From: Candidatus Viridilinea mediisalina | GTDB taxonomy: Bacteria > Chloroflexota > Chloroflexia > Chloroflexales > Chloroflexaceae | Assembly (NCBI RefSeq): GCF_002532535.1 | Contig: NZ_NQWI01000054.1 | Location: forward strand, 1-32,606 | DNA length: 32,606 nt | Reading direction: 5' to 3' | Shown here: positions 1-7,352 of the stretch, one piece after another | Layout: every line of letters begins with the position of its first letter | Numbering within the stretch: position 1 is the first letter of the stretch | Notes under the pieces: generated by a model | The model's input: the letters and a program-made list of their open reading frames with translations, nothing else | Databases searched by the model: none | Told to the model about the DNA's origin: nothing | Program-made: the position numbers and the translations under genes

Positions 1-98
1 GTAATCGCGGCGGTGAGCGTCGTCTTGCCGTGGTCTACGTGACCAATCGTACCGATGTTAACGTGCGGCTTGTTGCGCTCAAATTTCTGCTTCGCCAT
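1..98 (-). CDS. tuf: Elongation factor Tu, N-terminal fragment (cut by window edge)
   Basis: Only the first 32 codons are inside the window. The translation begins [20 protein letters not shown] and continues into the P-loop GHVDHGKTT, which is diagnostic of EF-Tu, the GTPase that delivers aminoacyl-tRNA to the ribosome. The start codon is at 98-96, with an AGGAG ribosome-binding site a few bases upstream. It follows three tRNA genes on the same strand, the classic tRNA-Thr/Tyr/Thr-tuf arrangement. The family is certain; which tuf copy this is cannot be told. Confidence 0.97.
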   Translation of the reverse strand, partial: MAKQKFERNKPHVNIGTIGHVDHGKTTLTAAI

Positions 99-135
99 GA
101 ACTCCTCTGCTCCTTGAGCTCGTGAAAAATGCACC

Positions 136-163
136 GCTCGTGCCAGTCTTTACCGGCACGAGC
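136..163 (-). terminator. Hairpin with T-tract in the tuf leader
   Basis: Nine-base perfect arms (136-144 and 155-163, GCTCGTGCC type) enclose a 10-base loop. On the minus strand the stem is followed six bases later by a run of five T. It lies between tRNA-Thr(GGT) and tuf, so it could be a partial terminator or attenuator separating tRNA from tuf transcription. The structure is seen; the function is inferred. Confidence 0.5.
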
Positions 164-206
164 ATCTTGACGGGGCAACCCTCTGTGCCACGTCTTTTGT
201 CTGTTC

Positions 207-282
207 TGGAGCCTACGACGGGACTTGAACCCGTGACCTCGTCTTTACCAAAGACGTGCTCTACCGACTGAGCTACGTAGGC
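207..282 (-). tRNA. tRNA-Thr (anticodon GGT)
   Basis: A complete 76-base cloverleaf: acceptor GCCTACG/CGTAGGC, D-arm GCTC/GAGC, anticodon stem CGTCT/AGACG with loop TTGGTAA (anticodon GGT, reads ACC), T-arm ACGGG-TTCAAGT-CCCGT, discriminator T and an encoded CCA. It is nearest to tuf of the three tRNA genes. Confidence 0.97.
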
Positions 283-397
283 GGGGGAGAGGCGTGAGAC
301 GGAGGATGCGTGAAGCTGGGCATGCGTGAAAACACAGACCATCATACGTTACAGACTTCCGCCTCTCGCTCCTCGCTTTACCCAAAGGTCATAATGG

Positions 398-483
398 TGG
401 TGGGCCGGGCAGGATTCGAACCTGCGAAGGCGTAAGCCAACAGATTTACAGTCTGCCCCGTTTGACCGCTCCGGAACCGACCC
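398..483 (-). tRNA. tRNA-Tyr (anticodon GTA)
   Basis: An 86-base class II tRNA. The acceptor GGGTCGG pairs with CCGGCCC (one G-T pair), the anticodon loop CTGTAAA gives GTA, a long variable arm with a GGC/GCC stem follows, the T-arm is GCAGG-TTCGAAT-CCTGC, and discriminator A plus CCA are encoded. The long variable arm fits bacterial tRNA-Tyr. Confidence 0.96.
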
Positions 484-492
484 ACAAACGCC

Positions 493-568
493 TGGAGCCG
501 ACGCAGGGACTTGAACCCTGAACCTACGGTTTACAAAACCGTTGCTCTGCCAATTGAGCTACGCCGGC
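493..568 (-). tRNA. tRNA-Thr (anticodon TGT)
   Basis: A 76-base cloverleaf with acceptor GCCGGCG/CGTCGGC, anticodon stem ACGGT/ACCGT with loop TTTGTAA (anticodon TGT, reads ACA and probably ACG), T-arm CAGGG-TTCAAGT-CCCTG, discriminator T and encoded CCA. It is the first tRNA of the cluster and lies only nine bases upstream of tRNA-Tyr, so the two are probably one transcript. Confidence 0.97.
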
Positions 569-619
569 GTGCAAGATGAAGAGAGCTGTTTGAAAGCATC
601 TTCAAATCACAGCCCGCGT

Positions 620-648
620 ATTCTACCACAAGGTCGGGCAATGTGCAA
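620..648 (-). promoter_or_regulatory. Candidate sigma70-type promoter of the tRNA-tuf cluster
   Basis: On the minus strand TTGCAC (648-643) is followed after 17 bases by TAGAAT (625-620), about 50 bases before the first tRNA. Spacing and hexamers are close to the consensus. It lies just after the hairpin that follows the biotin carboxylase gene, so the tRNA-tuf unit probably has its own start. Confidence 0.6.
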
Positions 649-666
649 ATGGGTTGAGGTTGTTTG

Positions 667-687
667 GGGGAGAGCGAAGCTCTCCCC
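667..687 (-). terminator. Hairpin after the biotin carboxylase gene
   Basis: Perfect nine-base arms GGGGAGAGC/GCTCTCCCC around a 3-base loop, eight bases beyond the stop codon. There is no clear T-tract, so it may be a 3'-end stabiliser or a weak terminator between this gene and the tRNA promoter. Confidence 0.5.
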
Positions 688-694
688 GAGGCAC

Positions 695-2482
695 TCATTC
701 TTTCCCAAACGTCGCCAAGACTGCCCCAGCCTCAACCGTCACTCCTTCTTCGGCCCGCACCTCAGCGATGAGGCCAGCGTGGGGCGCGGTGATCTCGTTC
801 TCCATCTTCATCGCCTCAACGATGAAGAGAACCTGGCCCGCTTCTACCTGCTGGCCCGCTTGGGCGCGTACAGCGGTGACGCGGCCCTGGATGGGGCTGA
901 TGACGCCGTCAACTTTGGGCCCTAAGCTCGCCTTTTTGCCTTTGCTTAGGGGGCGTTTGCCGTTGCCGCCCTTTGCGGCTGGGGTGGCAAGCGCAAGCGC
1001 AGGGCCCGCGCCAAAGACCTTGACGCCAAAGCGGCGACTATTGACTTCAACGGTGAAGCTACGCGGATCGCTCACCTCTTCGCCCTCGCCCGGCTCGACC
1101 GGAGCGGGAGTGAAGCTGCGCGTCGTTTCGATCAATTCCGGGTGTTGAGCGATAAAATTGACACTCAGGTCACCAGCGGCAAAGACCGGATGGCCCAGGG
1201 CGGCACGATGGAAGGGGATCGTGGTGATTACGCCGCCAATCTCATAGTCGGCGAGGGCACGCAGGCCGCGCGCAATCGCATCAGGGCGCGTCTCGGCCCA
1301 GACGACGAGTTTCGCTAGGAGTGAATCGTAGAACTGGGGGATGCTGTAGTCGGGGCGCACACCGCTATCCACGCGCACACCGAGGCCCGTGGGTTCGCGG
1401 TAGGTAGTTACCGTGCCAAGGGCGGGGCGGAAGTTGTGCAGTGCGTCCTCGGCATTGATGCGGCACTCAATCGCGTGGCCACGCGGCACCAAATCGGCCT
1501 GATTGAGCCAGAGAACCTCGCCTTGAGCGACGCGCAGTTGAGCTTTGACCAGATCAACGCCATAGACCATCTCGGTGACGGTATGTTCAACCTGGATGCG
1601 CGTATTCATCTCTAGGAAGTAGTAGTTTCCATCCTGAAAGAGGAACTCCAGCGTCCCGGCCCCCACATAATCCACTGACTTAGCCAGACGCACCGCAGCG
1701 GCCCCCATCTCGGCGCGTAACTCGGCGCTCAGGGCGGGCGAGGGCGCTTCTTCGATCAGCTTCTGGTGGCGGCGCTGCACCGAGCAATCGCGTTCACCGA
1801 GGTGTACCACATTACCGTGGGTATCGGCCAAGATCTGAATCTCGATATGGCGCGGCGAGGGCAGATACTTTTCGACATAGAGCGCACCGTTGTTAAACGC
1901 CGTCTCGGCCTCACGGCGGGCACTCGCAAAGGCATCGGCAATCTCATCAGGGGAGCGCACAACGCGCAGACCGCGCCCACCGCCACCGCCGACGGCCTTA
2001 ATGGCAATTGGATAGCCAAATTCTTCTGCGAGGCGGCGGATTTCGCCCAGATCCTCAAGCGCTTCGAGCGTACCGGGCACCACGGGAACCCCAGCGGCAG
2101 TTGCCTCACTGCGGGCAGCGGTCTTACCACCCATGCGCTCCATCGCCTCAGGTGGTGGGCCAACAAAGACCATACCAGCCTCAGCGACAGCGCGGGCAAA
2201 AGCAGCATTCTCGGCGAGGAAACCATACCCAGGATGCACCGCCCCCGCCCCCGCCTGCTGGGCGACCTCAATCAGACGCGGGATGTTCAGATAGCTCTCG
2301 GACGAAGGCCCTGGCCCCAACAGATAGGCCGCATCGGCATAGGCCACATGTGGCGCATCGCGGTCGGCTTCAGAATAGACCGCCACCGTGCGTAGACCCA
2401 ACTCGCGGCAGGCATACATCACGCGTAGCGCAATCTCGCCGCGATTCGCAATCAACACCGTAGTAAACTTCATCGTAGTCAT
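695..2482 (-). CDS. Biotin carboxylase fused to biotin carrier domain (acetyl/propionyl-CoA carboxylase alpha subunit)
   Basis: A 595-residue biotin-dependent carboxylase subunit. It carboxylates biotin with bicarbonate and ATP and presents carboxybiotin to a carboxyltransferase that makes malonyl-CoA or methylmalonyl-CoA. Visible: N-terminal ANRGEIA (about 12-18), HPGYGFLAEN (83-92), the ATP-grasp glycine loop GGGGGRG (165-171), a mid-protein EMNTRIQVEH, and a C-terminal lipoyl-type domain with EAMKMENE in which K559 is the predicted biotinylation site. The first Met is at 2482; an in-frame ATG at 2473 fits the homologous start (MKFTTVLIANRG) equally well. No carboxyltransferase gene is nearby, so the acyl-CoA preference is unknown. 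In a Chloroflexales with malonyl-CoA reductase it could serve both carboxylations of the 3-hydroxypropionate bi-cycle; that is inference. Confidence 0.93.
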   Translation of the reverse strand: MTTMKFTTVLIANRGEIALRVMYACRELGLRTVAVYSEADRDAPHVAYADAAYLLGPGPSSESYLNIPRLIEVAQQAGAGAVHPGYGFLAENAAFARAVAEAGMVFVGPPPEAMERMGGKTAARSEATAAGVPVVPGTLEALEDLGEIRRLAEEFGYPIAIKAVGGGGGRGLRVVRSPDEIADAFASARREAETAFNNGALYVEKYLPSPRHIEIQILADTHGNVVHLGERDCSVQRRHQKLIEEAPSPALSAELRAEMGAAAVRLAKSVDYVGAGTLEFLFQDGNYYFLEMNTRIQVEHTVTEMVYGVDLVKAQLRVAQGEVLWLNQADLVPRGHAIECRINAEDALHNFRPALGTVTTYREPTGLGVRVDSGVRPDYSIPQFYDSLLAKLVVWAETRPDAIARGLRALADYEIGGVITTIPFHRAALGHPVFAAGDLSVNFIAQHPELIETTRSFTPAPVEPGEGEEVSDPRSFTVEVNSRRFGVKVFGAGPALALATPAAKGGNGKRPLSKGKKASLGPKVDGVISPIQGRVTAVRAQAGQQVEAGQVLFIVEAMKMENEITAPHAGLIAEVRAEEGVTVEAGAVLATFGKE

Positions 2483-2650
2483 CCATTGACTTTATGGCTT
2501 GCAAACTCCGCCAATTTTAGCATACTCTGGGGCGTTACAAAGAGGGGGCATGCACCAGATCGGTAGGGTTACGTCAACGTCACCTCCGGTGGGAGTGCGG
2601 AGGCGGTGAAGCCGCCCCCGCAAATCTTTTGTTCGTATTTAAGGGGGCGC

Positions 2651-2679
2651 TTGCGCACTCCCTTTTGCCGTGCTATGAT
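2651..2679 (+). promoter_or_regulatory. Candidate promoter of maf and the response regulator
   Basis: TTGCGC (2651-2656), a 17-base spacer and TATGAT (2674-2679) lie 48 bases before the GTG start of maf. The rest of the 2483-2726 gap, shared with the divergent carboxylase gene, holds a GC-rich imperfect hairpin near 2597-2621 and no gene. Confidence 0.5.
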
Positions 2680-2726
2680 TCTTCCCTACTATAAGCGGTA
2701 TCGGCTATGATGGAGCGCAAGCGCTT

Positions 2727-3476
2727 GTGGCTACTTCAGCAACAACTCCTTTGGCAACGCAGGTGGCGTGGACACGCAGGCTTGTGCTTGCTTCGGCTTC
2801 GCCGCGCCGCTATGAACTGCTCACGGCTCTTGGTGCTACCTTCACCGTGATTGCGACCGATGTGGAAGCTGAGTTGCGTGCTGCACCACCTGAGTTGATG
2901 GCTCAGTTGCCCCCCGTCACGCTGCCACCACTGGAGCATCCCACGCTCTTGGCGTGGCGCAAGGCCCAGGCCGCTTCCTTGCAGGCTCCTGGTGCGATTA
3001 TCTTAGGGGCCGATACGGTGGTCGTGCTTGATGGCATGCTGCTCAACAAGCCAGGTGATGGCGCTACGGCCCAGGCAATGTTGCGCCAGCTCTCCGGGCG
3101 TAGCCATACGGTCTATACCGGCGTCTGCGTGCTTGAACCTGAGCATCCCCAACAACCTGCCACCCGTTCACGCCTTGCCCTCGTTGCCTCCGAAGTGGAG
3201 TTTGCCCCCGTGAGTGCCCAAGCTATCGCCGCCTATGTCGCCACCGGCGAACCACTCGATAAGGCTGGTGCCTATGGGGTGCAGGGCATGGGCGGGAAAC
3301 TCGTACACAGCGTGCGCGGTAGCTACACCGCTGTGGTGGGCTTGCCCCTGGTGACCACGTATGAACTATTGTCCCAAGCCGGGGTTCAGGGCCTGACCGA
3401 CCCCAGCGTGACCTATCAGCGCTGGCTGCAGAGCCAGGGAAAGGACCCCCTGCCATGTCCTCCAACGCTTCCATAA
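2727..3476 (+). CDS. maf: Maf-family nucleoside triphosphate pyrophosphatase
   Basis: Maf proteins hydrolyse dTTP, UTP or modified nucleotides to monophosphates and influence septum formation. Visible: LASASPRR (about 21-28), GADTVVVLDG with the catalytic-region Asp near 96, LSGRSHTVYTG, and the GAYGVQGMGG and GSYTAVVGLPL blocks. At 249 residues it is longer than the usual 190-210, because of an insertion after TDVEAEL and a C-terminal tail. The start is GTG, with GGAG about 11 bases upstream; no in-frame ATG precedes it. Its last 22 bases overlap the next gene, implying co-transcription or coupled translation. The substrate cannot be decided by eye. Confidence 0.92.
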   Translation: MATSATTPLATQVAWTRRLVLASASPRRYELLTALGATFTVIATDVEAELRAAPPELMAQLPPVTLPPLEHPTLLAWRKAQAASLQAPGAIILGADTVVVLDGMLLNKPGDGATAQAMLRQLSGRSHTVYTGVCVLEPEHPQQPATRSRLALVASEVEFAPVSAQAIAAYVATGEPLDKAGAYGVQGMGGKLVHSVRGSYTAVVGLPLVTTYELLSQAGVQGLTDPSVTYQRWLQSQGKDPLPCPPTLP

Positions 3477-4207
3477 GGCTGTTGATTGTTGACGACCACC
3501 CGCTCTTCCGCCAAGGTGTGCGCTGGGCTCTCGCTGGCGAAGAGGATGTGACGATTGTGGGTGAGGCGGCGAGTGGTGAGATGGCCATGGAATGGTTGGA
3601 GAGCGCAGGTTCAACCTATGAACCCAATGTTATGCTGGTTGACCTTAATTTGCCTGGTATGAATGGGCTTGAGTTGACGCGCCAGGTTCGACGCCAATAC
3701 CCGGCAATTGGCGTTGTGATGCTGAGTATGCACGAGAGCGATGAGCAAGCCTTCAATGCGCTGCGTGCTGGCGCGGCGGCCTATCGTTCAAAGGATGTCA
3801 AACCCCAGGCGTTGATGGAGATTCTCTGGCGCGTAGCGCGGGGCGAATATGTAATCAACGATGTTGTCCTCGAAGAACCCCGCGTCGCCAGCCGCGTGCT
3901 CTCGCAGTTTCGGATGCTGCCCGAAGCAACCCCCACCAACCCTGATGCGACCGATGTTCCCATCTTTACGCCTCTCAGCGATCGTGAAATTGAGGTCTTG
4001 GAGCGTATTGCGAGTGGCGGCAGCAACAAAGAGATCGCCGATTCACTCAAAATCAGCACCCAGACCGTCAAAAACCACATCTCCTCGATCCTACGAAAGC
4101 TCTCCCTGAACGACCGCACCCAAGCCGTCCTCTTTGCCCTGCGGCGCGGCTGGATCGAAACGCCCAGTGAGATTCGGCAGCAGAGCAGCGAAGAGCAAGA
4201 GGAGTAG
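3455..4207 (+). CDS. NarL/FixJ-type response regulator
   Basis: A 250-residue two-domain regulator. The receiver (about 7-125) has the acidic pair D13-D14, phospho-acceptor D63 (VDLNLPGMN) and K113 (RSKD). The C-terminal LuxR-type helix-turn-helix (about 175-235) contains LSDREIEVLERIASGGSNKE and the recognition-helix pattern QTVKNHISSI. It is expected to bind DNA as a dimer after phosphorylation by a partner histidine kinase, and none is visible nearby. The gene starts inside the maf coding region. An unusually stable hairpin follows its stop codon. Confidence 0.93.
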   Translation: MSSNASIRLLIVDDHPLFRQGVRWALAGEEDVTIVGEAASGEMAMEWLESAGSTYEPNVMLVDLNLPGMNGLELTRQVRRQYPAIGVVMLSMHESDEQAFNALRAGAAAYRSKDVKPQALMEILWRVARGEYVINDVVLEEPRVASRVLSQFRMLPEATPTNPDATDVPIFTPLSDREIEVLERIASGGSNKEIADSLKISTQTVKNHISSILRKLSLNDRTQAVLFALRRGWIETPSEIRQQSSEEQEE

Positions 4208-4222
4208 CGTTCAGTTTTTTGT

Positions 4223-4271
4223 CTGGGGCGCGGGTGTGGGAGAACCCGGTTCTCCCACACCCGCGCCCCAG
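4223..4271. terminator. Perfect 23-bp hairpin after the response regulator gene
   Basis: Arms 4223-4245 and 4249-4271 are perfect reverse complements around a 3-base loop, with a GAGAACC/GGTTCTC tip. No T-tract follows on the plus strand. It begins 15 bases after the stop, so it may act as a terminator or a 3'-end barrier. The GAACC/GGTTC tip recurs in hairpins at 10147 and 25266. Confidence 0.6.
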
Positions 4272-4325
4272 CGGAGCGTTTCACCCAAAACTCAGCTAGT
4301 GTTCATGGCGCTGTAATCCATTTCA

Positions 4326-4408
4326 GGCAACCATGATACCTAATGATACGTTGGTATAGGTAGCACTCCTACGTCGAGTAGGATAATCCTATCCCAAGTG
4401 AGGTTGCC
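4326..4408 (+). promoter_or_regulatory. Leader of the glycoside hydrolase gene: operator-like palindrome and SD-pairing repeat
   Basis: TAGGATAATCCTA (4379-4391) is a 13-base perfect palindrome about the central A, 17 bases before the start codon. In addition GGCAACC at 4326-4332 is complementary to GGTTGCC at 4402-4408, which overlaps the GAGG ribosome-binding site and directly precedes the ATG; pairing would hide the start. No convincing promoter hexamers were identified. Regulation is inferred from these symmetries only. Confidence 0.4.
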
Positions 4409-5779
4409 ATGAAACATATTCATTTTCAGCCCTCCCGCTGCTGGGTGTTGTTGCCCCTGTTGCTGATCTTGTTGATTCTGACTGGCTGTGCTGCCCAGGA
4501 GTCTATGGCGGTTTCGGCCCCAACGCTGGTGCCAACGGCCCAGGTGCTTGCGACCGCTGAGTCAGAAGGCCCCCTCAATCTTCATGTGCCGCCCGGTTTC
4601 TTTCCCGCTAGTGGGGTTGAGGTGGCTGCGCCGCTGCCCCCATTGGGGGAACTCGATCCGGCTGTAGCCCTCCCGCCCCCTCTGCCGCCCCTCCGCGATG
4701 GGCCGGGGGGCTTGCCCTATCCGCTGGCGCTCCCGCAACTCAATTTTGGAGTTGTGGGCCACCTTTACTATACCGACCGCGCTACGGCGCTGAGTCGCGC
4801 GCGTGAAGCGGGCTTTCGTTGGTTTCGGCAGCAGATCCATTGGCGTGACATCGAAGATGAGAGCGGTGCCTTCTTCTGGGGTGAGCTTGATGCGATTGTT
4901 GCGGATGTTCATGCCTCTGGTATGTTGCTGATGCTCAATATCACCCGCTCGCCCGCTTGGTATACCGCGAATGGTGCCGATGGGCTGCCGAGCGACCCAG
5001 CGACGCTGGCGCGCTTCAGTGGGGCACTGGCTGAACGCTACCGTGGGCGTGTCCATGCCATTCTGATCTGGAATGAGCAGAATCTTGCCTATGAAAATGG
5101 GGGGCGGATTGATCCTGAAGACCCCGGTCATTTTGTTGAGATTATGGCCGCGTGCTACCAGGCGATCAAAGCGGTTGACCCCAGTATTCTCGTGGTTGTT
5201 GGCGCTCCAGCCTCGACGGCGACCAACCATCCTGAGATTGCCATGGATAGCATCAGCTATCTACGGGCGATGTACACCTACCGCGATGGGATGTTGCGCG
5301 ACTACTTTGACATCCAGGCGCTTCACCCTGGTGGTTCGGCCAACCCGCCTGAGACACTCTACCCCGATCAGCCGAGCAACGCCCAGGGCTGGACCGATCA
5401 CCCTTCGTTCTATTTCCGCCATGTCGAGAACCAGCGGCGCGTCATGGAGGAGACCGGCATGGGCGCTCATCAGGTCTGGATTACCGAATTTGGTTGGGCC
5501 ACGGCCAACAACACCCCCGGCTACGAGTTTGGGCACCAGATCAGCTTCGAGACCCAGCGTGATTACATTGTTGGCGCGATTTGGTATACTTTTGAACACT
5601 ACCCTTGGGTGAGCAACATGTTCCTCTGGAACCTCAACTTCACCGTACTACAGCGCGAAGCCGGACGCGACCCCAGGCATGAACAGGGTTCCTTCAGCAT
5701 CGTCAATGCCGATTGGTCGCCACGCCCAGCCTTCTGGGGAATCCAGCAGGCCATCGCGCAGGTGCGTGAGCGACAGTAG
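4409..5779 (+). CDS. Lipoprotein glycoside hydrolase (clan GH-A-like, TIM barrel)
   Basis: A 456-residue secreted lipoprotein: a hydrophobic signal segment (about 12-25) ends in the lipobox LTGC with lipidated C27. A Pro/Ala-rich linker (about 35-105) leads to a catalytic barrel. WNEQN (E223) fits the acid/base after strand 4 and ITEFGW (E360) fits the nucleophile after strand 7, the hallmark of clan GH-A (GH5, GH39 and similar). The substrate is probably a beta-linked polysaccharide at the cell surface; the exact family and sugar cannot be assigned by eye. The ATG at 4409 is supported by a GAGG ribosome-binding site. A dispersed repeat begins two bases after its stop codon. Confidence 0.85.
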   Translation: MKHIHFQPSRCWVLLPLLLILLILTGCAAQESMAVSAPTLVPTAQVLATAESEGPLNLHVPPGFFPASGVEVAAPLPPLGELDPAVALPPPLPPLRDGPGGLPYPLALPQLNFGVVGHLYYTDRATALSRAREAGFRWFRQQIHWRDIEDESGAFFWGELDAIVADVHASGMLLMLNITRSPAWYTANGADGLPSDPATLARFSGALAERYRGRVHAILIWNEQNLAYENGGRIDPEDPGHFVEIMAACYQAIKAVDPSILVVVGAPASTATNHPEIAMDSISYLRAMYTYRDGMLRDYFDIQALHPGGSANPPETLYPDQPSNAQGWTDHPSFYFRHVENQRRVMEETGMGAHQVWITEFGWATANNTPGYEFGHQISFETQRDYIVGAIWYTFEHYPWVSNMFLWNLNFTVLQREAGRDPRHEQGSFSIVNADWSPRPAFWGIQQAIAQVRERQ

Positions 5780-5781
5780 CA

Positions 5782-5871
5782 ACACCAATTACCCTTGAAC
5801 ATGCCGCATCATCAAGAACACGAAAGCCCATTGGGACGCCATGTTTGGCAATCTGCAATCTGCAATGGTAC
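5782..5871 (-). repeat. Dispersed hairpin repeat, copy A (diverged, inverted)
   Basis: A reverse-orientation copy of the approximately 97-bp repeat that also occurs at 18803, 32233 and 32508. The shared core includes CATGGCGTCCCAATGGGC (read on the minus strand) and the AATTGGT-type end. It is about 90 bp, with several substitutions and a shortened heptamer end, so it is older than the copies at the right end. It fills the gap between the glycoside hydrolase stop and the next start codon. Confidence 0.85.
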
Positions 5872-5875
5872 CCCT

Positions 5876-6103
5876 ATGACAAAAACCCCTACCACTCGTT
5901 TTGTCCCCCATCTGCCCGACCTGATGCAACGCGATGACTATTGCCAGGATGGCCAGGTACCTGGTGAGCGCACCGTCAAGTTTCGCATTAGCATCACACC
6001 CGCAGGCGTCAGCATCCTCGCCGATACGCAGTATCCAATCGAATTAGAAGAACTGCTTGCCCGCTTGGGGGCTAAAGAGATCGAACAGATGCTTTGTGGT
6101 TGA
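5876..6103 (+). CDS. Conserved-looking small protein of unknown function (75 aa)
   Basis: I do not recognise this family. The 75-residue product is soluble. It has a basic/polar N-terminus, a probable beta hairpin (TVKFRISITPAGVSILAD, about 33-50), then a helix (ELEELLARLGAKEIEQM) and a C-terminal Leu-Cys-Gly. Cysteines are only at 23 and 74. The ATG at 5876 is preferred because in-frame codons further upstream are repeat DNA (copy A). No Shine-Dalgarno sequence is visible, probably because the repeat replaced the native upstream region. The 3' end overlaps the convergent glycosyltransferase gene by 32 bases. Codon use looks like real coding sequence, but function is open. Confidence 0.6.
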   Translation: MTKTPTTRFVPHLPDLMQRDDYCQDGQVPGERTVKFRISITPAGVSILADTQYPIELEELLARLGAKEIEQMLCG

Positions 6104-7181
6104 CTGTTCGTGTAGCCCGCAGGAAGCGTTGCGCCACTACCGGCCAATCGTACTGCATGACATGGTGTTGTCCTGCGGCACCCAGTTCACGGCGGCGTGC
6201 TGGGTTGCACAGCAGGGCCGCGAGGCTGGACGCAAGGGCCACGCTGTCGCCAGGCGGCACAAGTTCGCCTACAAGTCCGTGGGGAACGACTTCTGGCACT
6301 GCGGCTGCTGTAGTTGCCACAATCGGCAGCCCGGCTGCCATTGCTTCAAGGAAGACAATCCCGAAGCCTTCTTGCACACTTGGCAGGCAGAAGATGCTGG
6401 CACGGCGATACCAAGCTGCAACGGCGGCATTATTGGGCAACGCCCCGGTGAGTGTGACGACGCTGTTGAGTTGCAGGTGTGCCACACGTTGGCGTAGGTG
6501 TTGATGCTCTGGGCCATCGCCCACGATGACGAGGCGTGCATGGGGGAGCCTGGGGTGCAAAAGCGCAAAGGCATGGATGAGGTCACTGATATGCTTGCGT
6601 GGATATTGACGCGCCACGCAGAGGATGATCTGGCTGTCATGGGTTGGTGCGGGGCTTTGCTGGAGTAACTGCTGCCATGCTGGGAGATCAATCCCTTCAG
6701 GCACAAGCGCTACCTTATGGGCCGCTACGCCGTAGTGCTGCTGGAGCATGTGCTGACAGTAGGTGCTTGTAGTGATGACGCGCGCAGCATTACGCGCATT
6801 GTGCCGCTCTAATTGCGCCAAAGCCCAAAGCTGGTAGCGCACTAGCCCTCGTTCATGGCGCAACTCTTCCGCAATGACGCCTTTGATACTGCAAACATAG
6901 GGATCCGCTAGGGGCCGTCCGCTCAACAAAAAGCCATCAAGGTCGAAACCAACGACAAGATCGTAGGGCAGACGCCGCAGCAGGGCTGGTACATAGAGAT
7001 TAAAGAGCAGGCGGCGCACGGTGAGCGTCTGTGGCCATGGCTTGAACGGAGCTAGGCGGGTCACCTTGTGACCCGCACGCTGCAACGATTGTCCCAAGCC
7101 ACCAATTGCGGCGGCAGTGCCACTCCCTTCGGCAACCTGTTGTAACCAAGAATCGAGAAACGCAATGCGGAGTGCGGTCAT
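6072..7181 (-). CDS. Glycosyltransferase family 4 (GT-B fold)
   Basis: A 369-residue retaining glycosyltransferase. The N-terminal Rossmann half contains AIGGLGQSLQRAGHKV. The donor-binding half has VALVPEGIDLPAW, CVARQYPRKHISDL and the EX7E-like block SVQEGFGIVFLEAMAAGLP, typical of GT4. It would transfer a sugar from a nucleotide donor to a cell-surface glycan or lipid in the cytoplasm; donor and acceptor are unknown. The ATG at 7181 gives the normal N-terminus (MTALRIAFLDSW). A short transposon-like palindromic element sits upstream (7211-7320), in the promoter region. Confidence 0.9.
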   Translation of the reverse strand: MTALRIAFLDSWLQQVAEGSGTAAAIGGLGQSLQRAGHKVTRLAPFKPWPQTLTVRRLLFNLYVPALLRRLPYDLVVGFDLDGFLLSGRPLADPYVCSIKGVIAEELRHERGLVRYQLWALAQLERHNARNAARVITTSTYCQHMLQQHYGVAAHKVALVPEGIDLPAWQQLLQQSPAPTHDSQIILCVARQYPRKHISDLIHAFALLHPRLPHARLVIVGDGPEHQHLRQRVAHLQLNSVVTLTGALPNNAAVAAWYRRASIFCLPSVQEGFGIVFLEAMAAGLPIVATTAAAVPEVVPHGLVGELVPPGDSVALASSLAALLCNPARRRELGAAGQHHVMQYDWPVVAQRFLRATRTVNHKASVRSL

Positions 7182-7210
7182 CGTGTTGCTCTACTACTGT
7201 TTTCGCTGGT

Positions 7211-7320
7211 TTCTTAGGGGCTGTCTAAAAAGTCTATGGGTTGGCGTTGGAGTGCCGGCTTTAGCCGGCTAAAGCCGGCACTCCAGTGTGTGCCCTCCAG
7301 CTTTTCAGACAGCTTCTTAG
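7211..7320. mobile_element. MITE-like nested palindrome with inverted ends and a possible 7-bp target duplication
   Basis: Outer ends GCTGTCTAAAAAG (7220-7232) and CTTTTCAGACAGC (7301-7313) are inverted repeats with one mismatch. A perfect 38-base palindrome (7248-7285, TGGAGTGCCGGCTTTAGC arm) lies in the middle. TTCTTAG occurs immediately outside both sides (7211-7217 and 7314-7320), as expected of a target duplication, though three G separate it from the left arm. There is no coding capacity, so any movement would need a transposase in trans. The palindrome recurs at 22755. Confidence 0.65.
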
Positions 7321-7352
7321 CTTTCCTGTACCCTTACAGCTCATGAGCCGAC

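Noticed and set aside
542-925. Open frame covering tRNA-Thr and the end of the biotin carboxylase gene
   Set aside because: It overlaps a tRNA, a promoter and the reverse strand of a certain gene; there is no recognisable protein pattern.
5795-5875. N-terminal extension of the 75-residue protein
   Set aside because: These codons are dispersed repeat DNA (copy A) and begin at TTG; the start at 5876 gives a clean protein.
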